A DNA stretch of 64,000 bases from Streptacidiphilus sp. ASG 303 (lineage in GTDB: Bacteria > Actinomycetota > Actinomycetes > Streptomycetales > Streptomycetaceae), in the NCBI RefSeq assembly GCF_020991365.1, contig NZ_JAJLRA010000002.1, forward strand, positions 1 through 64,000, written 5' to 3'. The translations under genes were made by a program, and so were the position numbers. Below the pieces are notes generated by a model, which made no database searches, was not told the origin of the DNA, and saw nothing but the letters and a program-made list of their open reading frames with translations. Numbering within the stretch: position 1 is the stretch's first letter; every line of letters begins with the position of its first letter. Shown piece by piece: positions 44,502-52,342 of the stretch.

Positions 44502-46574
44502 ATGGCGGCCATGCCCGAAACCACTTCCTTCCACGACCTCGCGGCGTTCACCGCGCTCCCCCGGGTCTCCTCCCTGGCGCTGTCACCGGACGGGACCCGT
44601 CTGGTGACGGCCGTCCAGGAACTCTCCGCCGACGGCACCCGCTACACCGGGTCGCTGTGGGAGGTCGACCCCGCCGGGGAGCGCCCCGCCCGGCGGCTGA
44701 CGCGCTCCGGGCGCGGCGAGTCGGCCCCCCGCTTCCTCCCCGACGGCACCCTGCTCTTCCTCTCCTCCCGTCCCGCACCGGACCCCGCCGAGGGCGAGGA
44801 GGACCGCAAGGAGGCCGCCCTGTGGGCGCTGCCCCCCGGCGGCGGCGAGGCCGCCCCGCTGCTGCGGCGGTCCGGCGGGATCGGCGAGTACGCGGTGGCG
44901 TCCGCGGCCGGCGCGGACCGGGTGGCGTTCGCCGCGTCGCTGCTGCCCGGCGCCGAGGACGCCGCGCAGGACGCCGACCTGCGCAAGGCCCGCGAGAAGG
45001 CCAAGGTGACGGCGGTCCTGCACGAGGCGCCGATCGTCCGGTACTGGGACCGCGACCTGGGCCCCGACGTGCCGCACGTGTTCACGGCGGCCGCCGGACC
45101 CGCCGTCGCCGCCGCGGGCACGGTCGCCGACGCCGACGCCGTCGACTGCGGCACGCGCGGCGTGGACGCCGCGGAGGGCCTCGCCCTCTCCCCCGACGGG
45201 ACGCTGGTGGCGTACACCGTCTACCTCGGCACCCGGCCCGACGAGATCCGCGCCGCCGTCGTGGTGGCGGACGCCGCCACCGGCAAGGTGCTGCGCACCC
45301 TCCAGGAGCCGGAGGCCGAGTACTCCTCGCCCGCCTTCGCCCCGGACGGCCGCACGCTGGTCTGCGTCCGGGAGCGGCGCCTGACCTGGGAGGAGAGCTC
45401 CGACACCACCCTGTGGCTGGTCGACGCCGCCGACGAGCAGGACGCCGGGCGGGACCTGCTGCCCGGCTTCGACCAGTGGCCGGGCGCGCCGGTGGTCTCG
45501 CCCGTGCCCGGCCCGGACGGCGCGCCGGTGGTCTTCTTCACCGCCGACGAGGCCGGCCACGCCCCGGTGTTCCGGGTCTCCGCCGGGAGCGGCGAGGTCG
45601 TCCGGCTGACGGCCTCCGGCGCGTACACGAACGTGGTGGCCGCGCCGGACGGCGGCGCGGTCTACGCGCTGCGGTCCGCGATCGACGCCGCCCCGGCGCC
45701 CGTCCGGCTGGACGCGGCGGCGGCGGACCAGCGTCCCGAGGCGCTGCCCTGCCCGGGCGCCGTGGGCGACCTGCCCGGCACGCTCGCCGAGGTGGCGGCC
45801 GAGGCCGAGGACGGCACCGCCCTGCGCGCGTGGCTGGTCCTGCCGCACGGCGCGTCGGCCGACGCCCCCGCGCCGCTGCTGCTGTGGGTGCACGGCGGCC
45901 CGCAGAGCAGCTGGAACGCCTGGACCTGGCGGTGGAACCCGTGGGTGGCCGCCGCCGCCGGGTACGCGGTGCTGCTGCCCGACCCGGCGCTGTCCACCGG
46001 CTACGGGCAGCGGATGCACGACCGCGGCTGGGGGGACTGGGGCGGCGCCCCGTACCGGGACGTGCTGGCGCTCACCGACGCCGCGCTGGAGCGCGACGAC
46101 CTGGACGCCGCGCGGACCGCGATGATGGGCGGCTCCTTCGGCGGCTACATGGCCAACTGGATCGCCGCCAACACCGACCGGTTCAAGGCGATCGTCACCC
46201 ACGCGAGCCTGTGGAACCTGGTCGCCTTCGGCGGCACCACGGACTTCCCGCCGTACTGGATGCGCCACCAGGGCGACCCGCTGGAGCGCACCGAGCGCTA
46301 CGAGCGGTACTCGCCCCACCTGCGGGCCGCGTCCATCACCACGCCGATGCTCGTGGTCCACGGCGACAAGGACTACCGGGTGCCGATCGGCGAGGGGCTG
46401 GCGCTCTGGAACGACCTGTGCCGCTTCGGCGTGCCGGCGAAGTTCCTGTACTTCCCCGACGAGGGCCACTGGGTGCTCAAGCCCAACAACAGCCGGCTCT
46501 GGTACTCCACCGTCCTCAACTTCCTCGCGCACCACGTGCTGGGCGAGGAGTGGCGGCGGCCCGAGCTGGTCTGA
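44502..46574 (+). CDS. S9 family peptidase (prolyl oligopeptidase/acylaminoacyl-peptidase type)
   Basis: A 690-residue serine peptidase with an N-terminal beta-propeller (WD-like blades, for example LALSPDGTLVAYTVY) and a C-terminal alpha/beta hydrolase domain. The triad is visible: Ser545 in MGGSFGGYM, Asp624 in HGDKDYRV, His656 in DEGHW. The oxyanion HGGPQ loop is present. There is no signal peptide, so it acts in the cytoplasm on short or acylated peptides. The ATG at 44511 (MPETTS) is an alternative start. It converges on a DUF389 gene. Confidence 0.92.
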   Translation: MAAMPETTSFHDLAAFTALPRVSSLALSPDGTRLVTAVQELSADGTRYTGSLWEVDPAGERPARRLTRSGRGESAPRFLPDGTLLFLSSRPAPDPAEGEEDRKEAALWALPPGGGEAAPLLRRSGGIGEYAVASAAGADRVAFAASLLPGAEDAAQDADLRKAREKAKVTAVLHEAPIVRYWDRDLGPDVPHVFTAAAGPAVAAAGTVADADAVDCGTRGVDAAEGLALSPDGTLVAYTVYLGTRPDEIRAAVVVADAATGKVLRTLQEPEAEYSSPAFAPDGRTLVCVRERRLTWEESSDTTLWLVDAADEQDAGRDLLPGFDQWPGAPVVSPVPGPDGAPVVFFTADEAGHAPVFRVSAGSGEVVRLTASGAYTNVVAAPDGGAVYALRSAIDAAPAPVRLDAAAADQRPEALPCPGAVGDLPGTLAEVAAEAEDGTALRAWLVLPHGASADAPAPLLLWVHGGPQSSWNAWTWRWNPWVAAAAGYAVLLPDPALSTGYGQRMHDRGWGDWGGAPYRDVLALTDAALERDDLDAARTAMMGGSFGGYMANWIAANTDRFKAIVTHASLWNLVAFGGTTDFPPYWMRHQGDPLERTERYERYSPHLRAASITTPMLVVHGDKDYRVPIGEGLALWNDLCRFGVPAKFLYFPDEGHWVLKPNNSRLWYSTVLNFLAHHVLGEEWRRPELV

Positions 46575-46583
46575 CGCCGGGTC

Positions 46584-46625
46584 GGGACGCCCGGCGGTCC
46601 GGTCCTCCGGGCCGCCGGGCGTCCC
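46584..46625. terminator. Bidirectional terminator, S9 peptidase and DUF389 genes
   Basis: A 14-bp perfect stem (GGGACGCCCGGCGG and complement) extended by an inner CCGG pair, 10 bp after the S9 stop. A 16-bp tandem duplication (CTCCGGGAGGGCCGG twice, 46629-46659) follows. Confidence 0.8.
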
Positions 46626-46686
46626 GGTCTCCGGGAGGGCCGGCCTCCGGGAGGGCCGGACCCGTCCGCGGGCGGCCCGGCACGCG

Positions 46687-47631
46687 CTACCGCGTGCGGG
46701 ACCGCCCGCGGCGGCGGGCCAGGCCCCAGCCGCCGCGCTGGACCAGCAGGGTCAGGACGCCCGCGGCCACGATGCCCAGCAGGTTGAGGGCGAGCTGCTG
46801 GGACGACCCGACGGCCTGGGCGACGTCGCCGTAGCCGAGCGCCACCGCGGCGTTGGCCGCGGCCGGCACGGTGGTAACGGAGATCGCCACGCCCACCAGG
46901 GTCCCGGACCGGGCGGAGGTGAGCGAGAGCAGTCCGGCGATCCCGGCGAGGAAGGCGACCACGAAGGACATCGGGTCGGGCTGCCAGATGAACGAGGTGT
47001 TGGGGCGGTCCCCGTCGAAGCGGGCCCGGCTGAACAGCCCCAGGGCGTCCATCAGCAGGGAGAAGCCGACCGTCAGCAGCATCGCGACGGCGAAGCCGAC
47101 CACCAGCGCCAGGAGCGAGCGCCAGGCCAGCCGGGGCCGCCGCTCGACCAGGGCCACGCACACCCCGGCCAGCGGGCCGAACTCCGGTCCCACCGCCATG
47201 GCGCCGACCACCAGGATCGCGCTGTCCAGCACCGCCCCGCAGGCCGCCAGCATCGTCGCCAGGGCGAGGAACGCCAGGAACGTCGCCGAGAGGGTGGACT
47301 CCTCGTGGGTGGCGTCCGCCACCGCCTCCCACACCACCGCGTCGGCGCCCTCGCCCGGAGCCTCCTTCTCCGCCCGGTCCGCGTGGCGGGAGAGGGAGAG
47401 GCCCACCTCCTCCGCGGTGATGGCGCCCTCCTCCTGGAGGCCGCACTTCTGCAGCGCGGCGATCAGGCCGTCCGCGGCCTCCCGCGCCACGTCGCACAGC
47501 ACCAGGTCACCGGCGGGGCGGCGGGCCGCGCCGGGGAGGACCACGACGTGGGTGACGCCGACGGTGCCGTCCAGGCAGGCCCGCACCTCGTCGGCGAGGT
47601 CGGCGGGCACGATCAGGCGCAGGTGCAGCAC
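46687..47631 (-). CDS. DUF389 family membrane protein
   Basis: A 314-residue protein with a soluble N-terminal domain (about 1-110, VLHLRLIVPADLADEVRACL) and six to seven membrane segments. The family hallmark region is SAILVVGAMAVGPEFGPLAGVCVAL. DUF389/TIGR00341-type proteins have no proven function. The start GTG at 47631 is five bases after GGAG. The Arg-rich C-terminus (LARRRGRSRTR) faces the cytoplasm. Monocistronic. Confidence 0.87.
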   Translation of the reverse strand: MLHLRLIVPADLADEVRACLDGTVGVTHVVVLPGAARRPAGDLVLCDVAREAADGLIAALQKCGLQEEGAITAEEVGLSLSRHADRAEKEAPGEGADAVVWEAVADATHEESTLSATFLAFLALATMLAACGAVLDSAILVVGAMAVGPEFGPLAGVCVALVERRPRLAWRSLLALVVGFAVAMLLTVGFSLLMDALGLFSRARFDGDRPNTSFIWQPDPMSFVVAFLAGIAGLLSLTSARSGTLVGVAISVTTVPAAANAAVALGYGDVAQAVGSSQQLALNLLGIVAAGVLTLLVQRGGWGLARRRGRSRTR

Positions 47632-48003
47632 GTCAGCTCCAACGGCTCCGGCGGGACGGGGCGGGCCGGACCGGGCTGCGCCCGGCCGGGGTCGGCGCCC
47701 CAGGGTACGGGGGCGGTCCAGGGTACGGGGCACGGGCCCGGCGGACGGGCTCAGCCCGCGCCCAGGGCGTCCCGCAGCAGCCGGGCCTCCTTCACCAGCC
47801 GGGAGGAGCCGCCGCGGGCGGCGAGCGCGGTCACCTCCGGCACGGCGCCGCGCGCCCGGCTGCGGCGGGCGCGGGGGCGGCCGCGCCCGGCGGCTGAACC
47901 CCGCCCCCGCGGGTACGCGCACCGGGAGGACGCCGCTGCCGAGGGCGGGCCGCCGACCGGCCGCCGGCGGGTGAATATCTCACATGTGAGATACGGTTCG
48001 GGT
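47632..48003. other. Intergenic region upstream of the XRE-MurA gene
   Basis: A 372-bp divergent region. It holds the 18-bp palindrome at 47976-47993. A short minus-strand open stretch (47750-47850) could encode about 30 residues but has no good start. I see nothing else. Confidence 0.5.
47976..47993. promoter_or_regulatory. Perfect 18-bp palindrome, operator of the XRE-MurA gene
   Basis: TATCTCACATGTGAGATA ends 10 bp before the GTG start of a gene whose product begins with an XRE-type HTH. The palindrome also contains TGAGATA, a possible -10 element. Autoregulation by the fused HTH is the simplest reading. The sequence is seen; the binding is inferred. Confidence 0.8.
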
Positions 48004-49533
48004 GTGACAGATGACTACCTCGCTCGCATCGGCAGGCTCATCCGCGACGCCCGCAAGCACCGGGGCTGGACCCAACTGCAACTGGCCGAGGCACTGGCCA
48101 CCAGTCAGAGCGCCGTCAACCGCATCGAACGGGGCGGACAGAACATCAGTCTTGATATGATCGCCCGCATCGGCGAGGCGCTCGACAGCGAGATCGTCTC
48201 CCTCGGCTACGCCGGCCCCATGCACCTGCGGGTGGTCGGCGGCCGCCGCCTCTCGGGCAGCATCGACGTCAAGACCAGCAAGAACGCCTGCGTCGCCCTG
48301 CTGTGCGCCTCGCTGCTCAACTCCGGCCGCACCACCCTGCGCCGGGTCGCCCGGATCGAGGAGGTCTACCGGATCCTGGAGGTGCTGGCCAGCATCGGCG
48401 TGCGCACCCGGTGGACCAACGACGGCCGCGACCTGGAGATCGACCCGCCGGAGCAGCTCAACCTGGCCGGGATGGACGCCGACGCGGCCCGCCGGACCCG
48501 CAGCGTCATCATGTTCCTGGGCCCGCTGATGCACCTCGCCGACCGCTTCCGCCTGCCGTACGCGGGCGGCTGCGACCTGGGCACCCGCACGGTGCAGCCG
48601 CACGTCAGCGCCCTGCGCCACTTCGGCCTGGAGATCACCGCCACCGGCGGCATCTACCACGCCGAGGTCGAGCGCGGCGCCTCGCCGGGCCGCCCCATCG
48701 TGCTGACCGAGCGCGGCGACACCGTGACCGAGAACGCGCTGCTCGCGGCCGCCCGCCACGACGGCGTGACCGTCATCCGCAACGCCAGCTCCAACTACAT
48801 GGTGCAGGACCTCTGCTTCTTCCTGGAGCAGCTGGGCGTCAAGGTCGAGGGCGTCGGCTCCACCACGCTCACCGTGCACGGCGTCCCGCACATCCACCGC
48901 GACGTGGACTACAGCCCGTCGGAGGACCCGGTGGAGGCGATGAGCCTGCTGGCCGCCGCCGTGGTCACCTCGTCCGAGCTGACGATCCGCCGGGTGCCGA
49001 TCGAGTTCCTGGAGATCGAGCTCGCGGTGCTGGAGGAGATGGGCCTGGACCACGAGCGCGGCGGCGAGTACGCCGCGGACAACGGCCGGACCCGGCTGGT
49101 GGACCTGCTCGTGCGGCCCTCGAAGCTGCGGTCCCCCATCGACAAGATCCACCCGATGCCGTTCCCCGGCCTCAACATCGACAACGTGCCGTTCTTCGCA
49201 GCGATCGCCGCGACCGCGCAGGGCTCCACGCTGATCCACGACTGGGTCTACGACAACCGGGCCATCTACCTCACCGAGCTGACCCGCCTCGGCGCCGGCG
49301 TCAAACTGCTGGACCCGCACCGGGTCCTGGTGGAGGGTCCGACACGGTGGCGGGCGGCGGAGATGATGTGCCCGCCGGCGCTGCGGCCGGCGGTGGTGGT
49401 CCTGCTGGCGATGATGGCGGCGGAGGGCACGTCGGTGCTGCGCAACGTGTACGTCATCAACCGCGGCTACGAGGAACTGGCGGAGCGCCTCAACTCGGTC
49501 GGCGCGCAGATCGAGATCTTCCGCGACATCTGA
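48004..49533 (+). CDS. XRE HTH-MurA-like enolpyruvyl transferase fusion
   Basis: A 509-residue protein. Residues 6-65 are an XRE/Cro-type HTH (WTQLQLAEALATSQSAVNRIERG). Residues 73-505 are a UDP-GlcNAc enolpyruvyl transferase fold with its catalytic features kept: Lys93-Asn94 (TSKNA, UDP-GlcNAc/PEP site), Cys190 in AGGCDLGTRTVQPH (the PEP-reactive loop cysteine), an Arg in the ALRPAVVV stretch where MurA has DLR, and NRGYEELAERLNSVGA near the end. MurA catalyses the first committed step of peptidoglycan synthesis. The fused regulator suggests a second, conditional MurA that controls its own gene through the upstream palindrome. The GTG at 48004 is probably leaderless or nearly so. Confidence 0.9.
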   Translation: MTDDYLARIGRLIRDARKHRGWTQLQLAEALATSQSAVNRIERGGQNISLDMIARIGEALDSEIVSLGYAGPMHLRVVGGRRLSGSIDVKTSKNACVALLCASLLNSGRTTLRRVARIEEVYRILEVLASIGVRTRWTNDGRDLEIDPPEQLNLAGMDADAARRTRSVIMFLGPLMHLADRFRLPYAGGCDLGTRTVQPHVSALRHFGLEITATGGIYHAEVERGASPGRPIVLTERGDTVTENALLAAARHDGVTVIRNASSNYMVQDLCFFLEQLGVKVEGVGSTTLTVHGVPHIHRDVDYSPSEDPVEAMSLLAAAVVTSSELTIRRVPIEFLEIELAVLEEMGLDHERGGEYAADNGRTRLVDLLVRPSKLRSPIDKIHPMPFPGLNIDNVPFFAAIAATAQGSTLIHDWVYDNRAIYLTELTRLGAGVKLLDPHRVLVEGPTRWRAAEMMCPPALRPAVVVLLAMMAAEGTSVLRNVYVINRGYEELAERLNSVGAQIEIFRDI

Positions 49534-49569
49534 GCGGCGGACGGCGCCCTGCGGCCGCCGGCGCGGCAC

Positions 49570-49606
49570 CCCGGCCACCCGGACCGCCGTGGTCCGGGTG
49601 GCCGGG
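49570..49606 (+). terminator. Terminator of the XRE-MurA gene
   Basis: A 16-bp perfect stem (arm CCCGGCCACCCGGACC) with a 5-nt loop, 37 bp after the stop. Confidence 0.85.
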
Positions 49607-49645
49607 CGCCGTCCCCGCCCGCGACGTCACGAAGGAGCTCCGCCT

Positions 49646-49723
49646 ATGGCCGGGGCACGCCCCGGTACCGGGGAGCCGGACGTGGCCGCCCGCACCTGGC
49701 TGGGCGGCCCCCGGGAGCGCTGA
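49646..49723 (+). CDS. Possible 25-residue small protein
   Basis: An ATG eight bases after AAGGAG opens 25 codons (MAGARPGTGEPD... ending TWLGGPRER) followed by TGA. It lies alone between two terminators. No similarity is recognised and there is no hydrophobic segment. Chance is a real alternative in GC-rich DNA, although the ribosome site is better than that of many true genes here. Confidence 0.25.
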   Translation: MAGARPGTGEPDVAARTWLGGPRER

Positions 49724-49799
49724 CGCCCGCCCGGGCCGCCTCCCCCCTCTTCGGCCCCCTCCGGGCGCGCCCCGTCGCCGCAGCTGTCCGCGGCACCCG

Positions 49800-49849
49800 G
49801 CGCGGGCCCCTTCCCCCTCCGCGTCGGCGGCGGGGGAAGGGGCCCGCGC
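49800..49849. terminator. Terminator of the lectin-type gene, possibly bidirectional
   Basis: An 18-bp perfect stem (arm starting GCGCGGGCCCC) with a 14-nt loop, 22 bp past the minus-strand stop at 49872. Confidence 0.85.
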
Positions 49850-49871
49850 GTGTCCCACGCGCCCCCGCGGG

Positions 49872-51917
49872 TCAGGTCCGGCAGTCGTCGCCGGCGAGGC
49901 TGAACCGGGCCGGAGGACGGTTGCCCTCCTCCCAGGAGGCGAGGAAGCCCAGGGTGAAGGACTGCCCGGCGGCCACGTCGGTGTTCCAGTCGATCGCGGA
50001 GAGCCGGGCGGCGGGTCCCGCGTCGCGGAGCACGGCGTTCCACAGCTGCACGACGCGCTGCCCGTCGGGGAAGTCCCAGCTGAGGGTCCAGCCGTGCAGC
50101 GGCCGGGCCGAGGTGACGGTGAGCTCAGCCTGGAACTGCCCGCTCCACTGGTTGACCACCCGGTACGCCACCGAGCAGGACGCCGGCGCGGCGGTCCGGG
50201 CGGCCGGCGGCGGGGCGGACCGCCGGGACGGGCGCCCCGCCGGGGACGCCGGGGCTGCCGGGCGGGCCGGGCCGGAGCGGGCGGCGGCGGGCGTCGCCGT
50301 CGGTGCCGCCTCCGGCGGCGCGGTGCCGGGCAGGCCCAGCCACCGCTGCTGCGGGGAGCCGCCGCGGGGCTTGAGGGCGACGTCCGAGCCCTCCCCGCCC
50401 GACAGCGCCGTCAGGGCGAGGTCGGGCGCCGTACGCGGCACCAGCAGCCCCTGCACCGTGAGTTCGAACCGCATCCGCGCGGCGCCGCCGCCCCCGGTGG
50501 GGCAGGGGCCCAGGCCGGAGCCGAGCGACGCGTCGCCCCGCGAGTCGAGGCAGAGCCGGGGGTCGCCGAGGTTGCGGAGCAGCGCGTCGGCGGCGTACGC
50601 CCACTGCTGGGTGGGGGCGCCGTCGCACCGGGCGACGACCACGTCGGCGCCCGCCCGGGGGGTGCCTCCCCTGACGTCGAGGCAGCCGCCGGAGGCGGCG
50701 TTGCGCAGTTCGGTGCGGAAGGCCCCGGCCGGGGGTGCGGGGAGCTCCCCGGACGACGCGCTGCCGACGGGCGCCGTGGACGCGCCGGAGGGGCCCGCGG
50801 CGGCGGAGGTCCCACCGCCCGGGGCGGTCCGGCCGGCGTGCGGGTCCCCGCCGCCCTCGGCGGTGCGGAGGGTGGCCGCGACCACCACGGCGGCGCCCAG
50901 GCCGATGAGGACGGCCGCGAGGCCGACGCGGCCGGCCGGTCCGGGCCGGCGCCGCCGTGCGGCACGGGCGTCCCCGGCGGGCCGCGGGGCGGCGCCCGGG
51001 GCCGGGGCCGTCGGCGGGGCGTCCGGGCCGCCGGGCCGTGCGTCCGTCCGCACGCCCGGCCGTGCGTCCGTCCGCACGCCCGGCTGTACGTCCGGCCGTA
51101 CGTCCGGCAGCGCGCCTGGCGGACCGGCCGCGCGGGGCCCGGGGACGAAGCAGCGCACGCCGGGTTCTCCCAGGAGGTCCGCGGTGAACGCCGCGGGCCA
51201 CCGCTCACCGGAGCCGGCCAGCCGGTCGGCGGCGGAGCGGCAGACCGGGCAGTCGGCGAGGTGGCGGCGCAGGTCCGCGGAGCGCAGGGTGCCGCCGCTG
51301 CGGGTGGAGACGTCCAGCAGGCCGGCGTAGCGGCGGCACCGCTCGTCGCCGAGGGTCCCCAGGTGGGCGCGGAGGCAGCGCTCGCGGAACAGTTCGCGCG
51401 CCCAGACCAGCTGCTGCTCGGCCTCGGCGGGGTCGACGCCGAGCAGGCGGGCCGCCGCGGCGGGCGGCTCGCCCTCGACGGCGCAGTGCCACAGCAGGCC
51501 GCGCGCCGCCTCGGGGACGGCCCGGTAGGCGTGGAGCGCGGGGGTTCCGGGCCGGCCGGCGGCCGGGGGGTGCCCGGCGGCGGGGTCGAGGTCGGCGGCG
51601 CGGCCACCGGCCCGCCAGGCCTCGGCGGCCGCGCGGACCTGCAGGAGGAGTTCGGGTCTCCAGGCGGTGGAGGGGCCGTTTCCGGCGCGCACCCGGTGGA
51701 GGGTGCGGGAGAAGGCCTGGGCGGCCAGCCGTCCGGCGGCCGCGGGGGACGCGGTGCACGCCGTGGCGTAGGCGAAGGCGGCGTCCCAGTGGCGGGTGAG
51801 CAGCTGCTCGGCCGCCGCTGCGGGGTCGCCGTCGGGGCCGCCGCGCCGTACCGCCCTGATGAGGGCGCTGTCGGGGGGAGCGGCCGGATCCGCGGACGAT
51901 GCCGTTAAGTCGGTCAC
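49872..51917 (-). CDS. Sigma-like/zinc-finger membrane protein with ricin-B and CBM2 domains
   Basis: A 681-residue predicted single-span protein. Cytoplasmic part: a region resembling sigma-70 region 2 (about 33-80, LLTRHWDAAFAYA), a region 4-like stretch (about 133-185, AARLLGVDPAEAEQQLVWAR) and a zinc-finger anti-sigma-like motif His219-x3-Cys223-x2-Cys226 (HLADCPVCR). After a repeat-bearing linker comes a membrane helix (331-350). Outside are a ricin-B-like lectin domain (about 405-525, ASGGCLDVRGG) and a C-terminal family 2 cellulose-binding module (about 580-681). Codon 4 is TTA. The GTG at 51917 has AAGGA ten bases upstream. It may be a surface sugar sensor; signalling is inferred. Confidence 0.72.
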   Translation of the reverse strand: MTDLTASSADPAAPPDSALIRAVRRGGPDGDPAAAAEQLLTRHWDAAFAYATACTASPAAAGRLAAQAFSRTLHRVRAGNGPSTAWRPELLLQVRAAAEAWRAGGRAADLDPAAGHPPAAGRPGTPALHAYRAVPEAARGLLWHCAVEGEPPAAAARLLGVDPAEAEQQLVWARELFRERCLRAHLGTLGDERCRRYAGLLDVSTRSGGTLRSADLRRHLADCPVCRSAADRLAGSGERWPAAFTADLLGEPGVRCFVPGPRAAGPPGALPDVRPDVQPGVRTDARPGVRTDARPGGPDAPPTAPAPGAAPRPAGDARAARRRRPGPAGRVGLAAVLIGLGAAVVVAATLRTAEGGGDPHAGRTAPGGGTSAAAGPSGASTAPVGSASSGELPAPPAGAFRTELRNAASGGCLDVRGGTPRAGADVVVARCDGAPTQQWAYAADALLRNLGDPRLCLDSRGDASLGSGLGPCPTGGGGAARMRFELTVQGLLVPRTAPDLALTALSGGEGSDVALKPRGGSPQQRWLGLPGTAPPEAAPTATPAAARSGPARPAAPASPAGRPSRRSAPPPAARTAAPASCSVAYRVVNQWSGQFQAELTVTSARPLHGWTLSWDFPDGQRVVQLWNAVLRDAGPAARLSAIDWNTDVAAGQSFTLGFLASWEEGNRPPARFSLAGDDCRT
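51906..51908 (-). other. TTA leucine codon (bldA target)
   Basis: Codon 4 of the lectin-type gene is TTA, read in Streptomyces only by the bldA tRNA. It is the sole TTA I found in frame in any gene of the window. Confidence 0.85.
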
Positions 51918-52342
51918 GGAGGGGAGGTCCTTGCGGGGAGCGGGAGCGGGGTCGGGGTGGGGAGGCCGCCGCCTCCCCCGCGGGGCGCCGGGCCGTGCGG
52001 CACCGGACCCGCGCCGGGCGCCGGAACCGGGGGTCCGTGCCCCGGAGCGCACACATTACAAGCGGTCACTCCCCCAAGCGATCACATGTCGCTAACTTGT
52101 CATGACCTGTACGGAAATCACCTCTCCGTGGTCCGCCGGGGCCCGCTCCCGCCCGTCGGCGCCCCGACCGGCGGCCCACCCGGGGGCGCGTCCCGGTCCC
52201 GCCCGGGACCGCCGCCCGCGGCCCGGCGCCGGAGCGCCGCCCCGGGCGAGAACAGGTTCCATCCGCCCGCACGCCTCCCCGGGCCGCCCCGGCGTAACCG
52301 GGGTCACACCGGCCGGGCGGGCCCGTCTGCCACCATGGGCAG
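51918..52342. promoter_or_regulatory. Divergent regulatory region, lectin-type and thioesterase genes
   Basis: A 425-bp region with a rare AT-richer core (52048-52115). It holds a direct repeat AGCGGTCAC (52061-52069)/AGCGATCAC (52077-52085) with 16-bp spacing, an inverted repeat AGCGA-N7-TCGCT (52077-52093) and GTCATGAC (near 52099-52106). The minus-strand TAATGT near 52053-52058 is a -10 candidate for the lectin-type gene. The rest is featureless GC-rich DNA, with CACCAT near 52331 as a -10 candidate for the thioesterase. Confidence 0.5.

Larger units (their letters stand above)
49534..49871. other. Intergenic region between XRE-MurA and lectin-type genes
   Basis: A 338-bp convergent region with two strong hairpins (49570-49606 and 49800-49849) and, between them, a 25-codon open frame with a good ribosome site (49646-49723), listed separately. 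Confidence 0.6.

Noticed and set aside
47750-47850. Short minus-strand stretch that could encode about 30 residues ending RLVKEARLLRDALGAG
   Set aside because: The residues look protein-like, but there is no start with a ribosome site and no longer frame upstream. It may be the remnant of a gene end; I could not support it.
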